From assembly GCA_018241985.1 (NCBI GenBank), contig JAFECV010000075.1, positions 1 through 8,409 on the forward strand: a DNA stretch of 8,409 nt. The letters run 5' to 3'. Each line of letters opens with the position of its first letter. Positions within the stretch are counted from its first letter, which is position 1. The notes below the pieces were generated by a model that saw only the letters and a program-made list of their open reading frames with translations, ran no database searches and had not been told where the DNA came from. The translations under genes and the position numbers were made by a program. Origin of the DNA: Pseudomonadota bacterium. GTDB lineage: Bacteria > Pseudomonadota > Gammaproteobacteria > Burkholderiales > Burkholderiaceae_C. Shown piece after piece: positions 6,416 through 8,409 of the stretch.

Positions 6416-6460
6416 AAAAAAGTGGAACTACCGCCCGCGCCGGGCATTGCCGGCCCGGCG
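6416..6460 (-). terminator. Weak terminator candidate after the transglutaminase gene
   Basis: Reading the minus strand, two bases after the transglutaminase stop there is a GC-rich hairpin (CGCCGGGC, 7-base loop, GCCCGGCG; 6460-6438), and 16 bases later a run of six T (6421-6416). The T-run is too far from the stem for a textbook intrinsic terminator. The hairpin may still protect the mRNA end. Confidence 0.35.
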
Positions 6461-6462
6461 GC

Positions 6463-7155
6463 TCATGCCTTGCTGTCGCCGGGTGCGGCCCCTTCGCGCG
6501 CCACGTCGACCAGGAAATCGTCCTGCCGAGTGTTGACGCCGGACTGCCCTTCCAGCCAGCGCGGGTAGACGGCACGGAAGTCCGCCACTATTTCGGCCAG
6601 CGGCATGTCGTCGAAGCTGCCGCGCTGGTTCACGTATTCCATGTGGCGCTGGCCGGCGCGGTCGTAGGGGTGGTAGATGGAGTCCGCGCGGCCGTCGAAG
6701 TCCAGCGGCAGCAGGCCGAAGCGCTCGCACAGCGAGAGGTTGAAGGCCGGCGTGGCCTTGCGCCAGCGGCCGTCGATCAGGATGTCGGTGTAGCCGTGCC
6801 AGATGAACAGGTCGGTGCCCATCACCTGGCGCATGCGCTCGGTGCTGAGGTGGTTGCGCACGTCGGCATAGCCCACGCGCGCCGGAATGCCCGCCGCGCG
6901 GCAGGCGGCCGCCAGCAGCGCGGCCTTGGGCACGCACCAGCCGTAGCCGTTGGCCAGCACGCTGCTCGCGCGCATGCCGGCGGGACTCAGGTCGATGCGG
7001 TACGGGTCGTAGCGGAAGCCGTCGCGCACCGCCAGCGCGAGGGCGACGGCCCGCTCGCGCAGGTCCGCCCCCACGGCGTGCCGGCGGGCAAAGGCCTGCA
7101 CGGCGGGGTGGTCGCTGTCGATGAGAAAGGTGGGGGCGAGCGTGGGGTCGGACAT
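6463..7155 (-). CDS. Transglutaminase-like (papain-fold) protein
   Basis: This 230-residue protein has the bacterial transglutaminase-core layout. The catalytic Cys is C74 in NGYGWCVPKA, followed by the helix LLAAACRAAGIPARVGY (80-96), and the catalytic His is H120 in FIWHGYTDILI. The usual third residue, an Asp in a 'DPT'-type motif, is not obvious: the region reads WRKATPAFN (131-139), a form I recall from a sub-family of single-domain transglutaminase-like proteins. Papain-fold members of this superfamily include peptidases and acyl-transfer enzymes; no substrate can be assigned. No signal peptide is seen, so a cytoplasmic location is likely. The ATG at 7155 is preferred. The frame extends to a TTG at 7179, but the extra eight residues (MFPPILRP) look non-coding, and neither start has a Shine-Dalgarno. 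The gene is divergent from rpoH. Confidence 0.85.
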   Translation of the reverse strand: MSDPTLAPTFLIDSDHPAVQAFARRHAVGADLRERAVALALAVRDGFRYDPYRIDLSPAGMRASSVLANGYGWCVPKAALLAAACRAAGIPARVGYADVRNHLSTERMRQVMGTDLFIWHGYTDILIDGRWRKATPAFNLSLCERFGLLPLDFDGRADSIYHPYDRAGQRHMEYVNQRGSFDDMPLAEIVADFRAVYPRWLEGQSGVNTRQDDFLVDVAREGAAPGDSKA

Positions 7156-7170
7156 GGGGCGCAGGATGGG

Positions 7171-7209
7171 CGGAAACAAGGAGCGGAATATACGGAAACC
7201 AGGCGGAAA
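7171..7209 (+). repeat. Four phased CGGAA repeats between the transglutaminase gene and rpoH
   Basis: CGGAA(A/T) occurs at 7171, 7184, 7193 and 7204, with spacings of 13, 9 and 11 bases (33 in total, about three helical turns). All copies have the same orientation. They lie upstream of the CIRCE element and in the leader of the divergent transglutaminase gene. A binding array for an unknown regulator is possible; a chance cluster is not excluded. Confidence 0.4.
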
Positions 7210-7227
7210 GCGTGTGGAACTTGGGCG

Positions 7228-7254
7228 TTAGCACTCTATCAAAGAGAGTGCTAG
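7228..7254. promoter_or_regulatory. CIRCE element (HrcA operator) upstream of rpoH
   Basis: TTAGCACTC-N9-GAGTGCTAG matches the CIRCE consensus (TTAGCACTC-N9-GAGTGCTAA) at 17 of 18 arm positions, with the exact 9-base spacer. Its right arm ends 9 bases before the rpoH ATG. HrcA is the widespread heat-labile repressor of groE and dnaK that binds this site, so rpoH should be repressed by HrcA at normal temperature. The site also forms a 9-bp hairpin if transcribed. Weak sigma-70-like hexamers TTAGCA (7228) and TAGTAT (7252), 18 bases apart, lie within and at the edge of the element. Confidence 0.92.
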
Positions 7255-7263
7255 TATCAAACC

Positions 7264-8226
7264 ATGAGCGAAAAAACCCTAGCTATGTCAACCCCGAACG
7301 CAGCCCCAGGAACCGCCCTGGCCGTGGCGAATCCGTGGGCGGTCATGCCGCCGCTCGGAAATCTGGACGCCTACATCTCGGCGGTCAACCGCCTGCCGAT
7401 GCTCACCCTGGAGGAAGAGCAGGCGTTCGCGCGCAAGTTCCGCAAGGACGACGACCTGGAAGCCGCCGGCAAGCTGGTGCTGTCGCACCTGCGGCTGGTG
7501 GTCGCGGTCTCGCGCAAGTACCTGGGCTACGGGCTGCCGCACGGCGACCTGATCCAGGAAGGCAACATCGGCCTGATGAAGGCGGTCAAGCGCTTCGACC
7601 CGGACCAGGGCGTGCGTCTCGTCAGCTACGCGCTGCACTGGATCCGCGCCGAGATCCACGAGTACATCCTGAAGAACTGGCGCATGGTCAAGGTCGCGAC
7701 GACCAAGGCGCAGCGCAAGCTCTTCTTCAACCTGCGCTCGATGAAGCAGGCGATCAAGGCCGATCACGCGCTGATCGACGCCGGCGCGCACCGCGACTCG
7801 CTGAGCGAGGCCGAGGTCGACGCGGTCGCGAGCGAACTTCAAGTCAAGCGTGCCGACGTGGTCGAGATGGAAACCCGGCTCGCCGGCCGCGACCTGGTGC
7901 TCGACCCGGCGCCGGCCGACGACGGCAGCGAGTCGTTCGGGCCGATCGCCTACCTGGCCGACGCCAGCCACGAGCCGACCGCGGTGATCGAGGCGCGCCA
8001 GCGCGATGCGCTCGCCACCGACGGCGTCGCCGGCGCGCTGGCCACGTTGGACGAGCGCAGTCGCCACATCGTCGAGGAACGCTGGCTGAAGGTGAACGAC
8101 GATGGCTCCGGCGGCATGACGCTGCACGAGCTGGCCGAGGTCTACGGCGTCAGCGCCGAGCGCATTCGCCAGATCGAGGCGGCCGCGATGAAGAAGATGA
8201 GGAAGGCGCTGGCCGAGTACGCCTGA
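7264..8226 (+). CDS. rpoH: RNA polymerase sigma factor RpoH (sigma-32, heat shock)
   Basis: This 320-residue protein aligns along its length with E. coli sigma-32. Region 1.2/2.1 begins PLGNLDAYISAVNRLPML (30-47). Region 2 holds GYGLPHGDLIQEGNIGLMKA (88-107) and RLVSYALHWIRAEIHEY (118-134). The RpoH box QRKLFFNLR, unique to this sigma class, is at 150-158. Region 4 ends with the helix-turn-helix TLHELAEVYGVSAERIRQIE (286-305). The protein directs RNA polymerase to heat-shock promoters for chaperones and proteases. Compared with E. coli there are about a dozen extra residues after the RpoH box. The start is unsure: the ATG at 7264 has no Shine-Dalgarno at a normal distance, and the in-frame ATG at 7285 has none either. 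A CIRCE element directly upstream indicates control by HrcA. The next gene lies 55 bases downstream on the same strand. Confidence 0.97.
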   Translation: MSEKTLAMSTPNAAPGTALAVANPWAVMPPLGNLDAYISAVNRLPMLTLEEEQAFARKFRKDDDLEAAGKLVLSHLRLVVAVSRKYLGYGLPHGDLIQEGNIGLMKAVKRFDPDQGVRLVSYALHWIRAEIHEYILKNWRMVKVATTKAQRKLFFNLRSMKQAIKADHALIDAGAHRDSLSEAEVDAVASELQVKRADVVEMETRLAGRDLVLDPAPADDGSESFGPIAYLADASHEPTAVIEARQRDALATDGVAGALATLDERSRHIVEERWLKVNDDGSGGMTLHELAEVYGVSAERIRQIEAAAMKKMRKALAEYA

Positions 8227-8245
8227 GCGCCATCGCAGGCCACGC

Positions 8246-8266
8246 GGCGCTAACATCGCCCTTTTT
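8246..8266 (+). terminator. Weak intrinsic terminator candidate after rpoH
   Basis: GGCG-CTAACAT-CGCC followed by C and five T (8262-8266) has the shape of a terminator but only a 4-bp stem. A longer-range pairing, AGCGCC (8226-8231) with GGCGCT (8246-8251), competes with it. It may be partial, allowing some read-through into the next gene. Confidence 0.3.
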
Positions 8267-8268
8267 GT

Positions 8269-8273
8269 GAGGG
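8269..8273 (+). promoter_or_regulatory. Ribosome binding site of the partial binding-protein gene
   Basis: GAGGG lies 8 bases before the ATG at 8282, a good distance. It supports this start, after which the protein has a clear signal peptide. Confidence 0.65.
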
Positions 8274-8281
8274 CTCCAACC

Positions 8282-8409
8282 ATGCTGCGCCGCCGTCTTG
8301 CGCATGCTGCTCTTTTGATAGCAGCGTGCGCCGTCTCCACCTTCGCCCTGGCGCAAAACGCGCCCAAACTCCCGGACGGCTGGCCGGCGCATCCGCTGCG
8401 CATCCTGGT
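8282..8409 (+). CDS. Secreted protein, probably a Bug/TctC-family solute-binding protein (N-terminus only)
   Basis: 42 complete codons are visible before the window ends. They begin MLRRRLAHAALLIAACAV and continue through a hydrophobic core to ALA-QNAPKLPDG: a typical Sec signal peptide with a basic start (R3-R5) and a likely cleavage after residue 24 (A-L-A). The mature start, WPAHPLRILV if the final codon is Val, resembles the 'Y P x R P I R I V V P' opening of Bug proteins, the periplasmic receptors of tripartite tricarboxylate transport that are greatly expanded in Burkholderiales. Too little is present to be certain, and other periplasmic proteins are possible. GAGGG at 8269-8273 supports the start. 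A short inverted repeat, GCTGCT...AGCAGC (8306-8325), falls inside the signal-peptide codons. Confidence 0.6.
   Translation, partial: MLRRRLAHAALLIAACAVSTFALAQNAPKLPDGWPAHPLRIL
8306..8325. repeat. Inverted repeat inside the signal-peptide coding region
   Basis: GCTGCT-CTTTTGAT-AGCAGC has perfect 6-bp arms, extendable to 9 pairs (8303-8328) with one G-U pair in RNA. The TTTTGATAGC core resembles the short hairpin repeat I recall as frequent between genes in Comamonadaceae. Here it lies 24 bases inside a coding region. Confidence 0.4.

Noticed and set aside
6379..6421. Plus-strand promoter using TATAAA at 6413
   Set aside because: The nearest -35-like TTGGCT is only 14 bases upstream and no plus-strand gene follows.
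6308..6568. 86-codon plus-strand open frame in the gap before the transglutaminase gene
   Set aside because: It has no Shine-Dalgarno, no family resemblance, and runs antisense into the transglutaminase C-terminus.

Overview
The window is GC-rich, with flanking genes at roughly 70-78% G+C in the 60-base blocks I counted. It reads as chromosomal DNA of a Burkholderiales betaproteobacterium, plausibly Comamonadaceae or a close relative. The indications are the rpoH type, the paired DUF2868 membrane protein and DUF3482 GTPase, a Bug/TctC-like binding-protein start, and short GCTAT...ATAGC hairpins that I recall (unchecked) as common in that family. The genus cannot be fixed from this sequence alone.

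Layout, left to right. (1) Bases 1-1073 (+) are the 3' part of a sulfatase, cut by the window edge, followed 69 bases later by an MFS transporter (1143-2516, +) with its own ribosome binding site. (2) A lower-GC stretch (about 45-60% in sampled blocks) holds a complete mqsR-mqsA type II toxin-antitoxin operon (2676-3376, +). It has a near-consensus sigma-70 promoter, an MqsA-type operator in the spacer, and a predicted transcript start exactly at the GTG start codon. (3) Abutting it with no gap and pointing the other way is a two-gene operon (6299 to 3377, -): a four-helix DUF2868 membrane protein and, overlapping it by 8 bases, a DUF3482 GTPase with a degenerate G4 motif. (4) A 163-base intergenic stretch contains four separate perfect inverted repeats. 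(5) A transglutaminase-like protein is encoded at 7155-6463 (-). (6) It is divergent from rpoH, the heat-shock sigma factor sigma-32 (7264-8226, +). Upstream of rpoH is a clear CIRCE element, the operator of the HrcA repressor. (7) The first 42 codons of a secreted, probably Bug-family, solute-binding protein run off the right edge (8282-8409, +).

How the parts work together. The sulfatase and transporter may form a small catabolic unit (desulfation plus transport). mqsRA is a self-contained, probably transferred stress module. The GTPase and DUF2868 genes look like a translationally coupled membrane-associated GTPase system of unknown function, and this is the least understood system in the window. 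CIRCE in front of rpoH implies that HrcA controls the gene for the other heat-shock regulator. No rRNA, tRNA, insertion sequence, CRISPR array or phage gene was seen. The many long ORFs opposite to or out of frame with these genes are GC-driven shadows.
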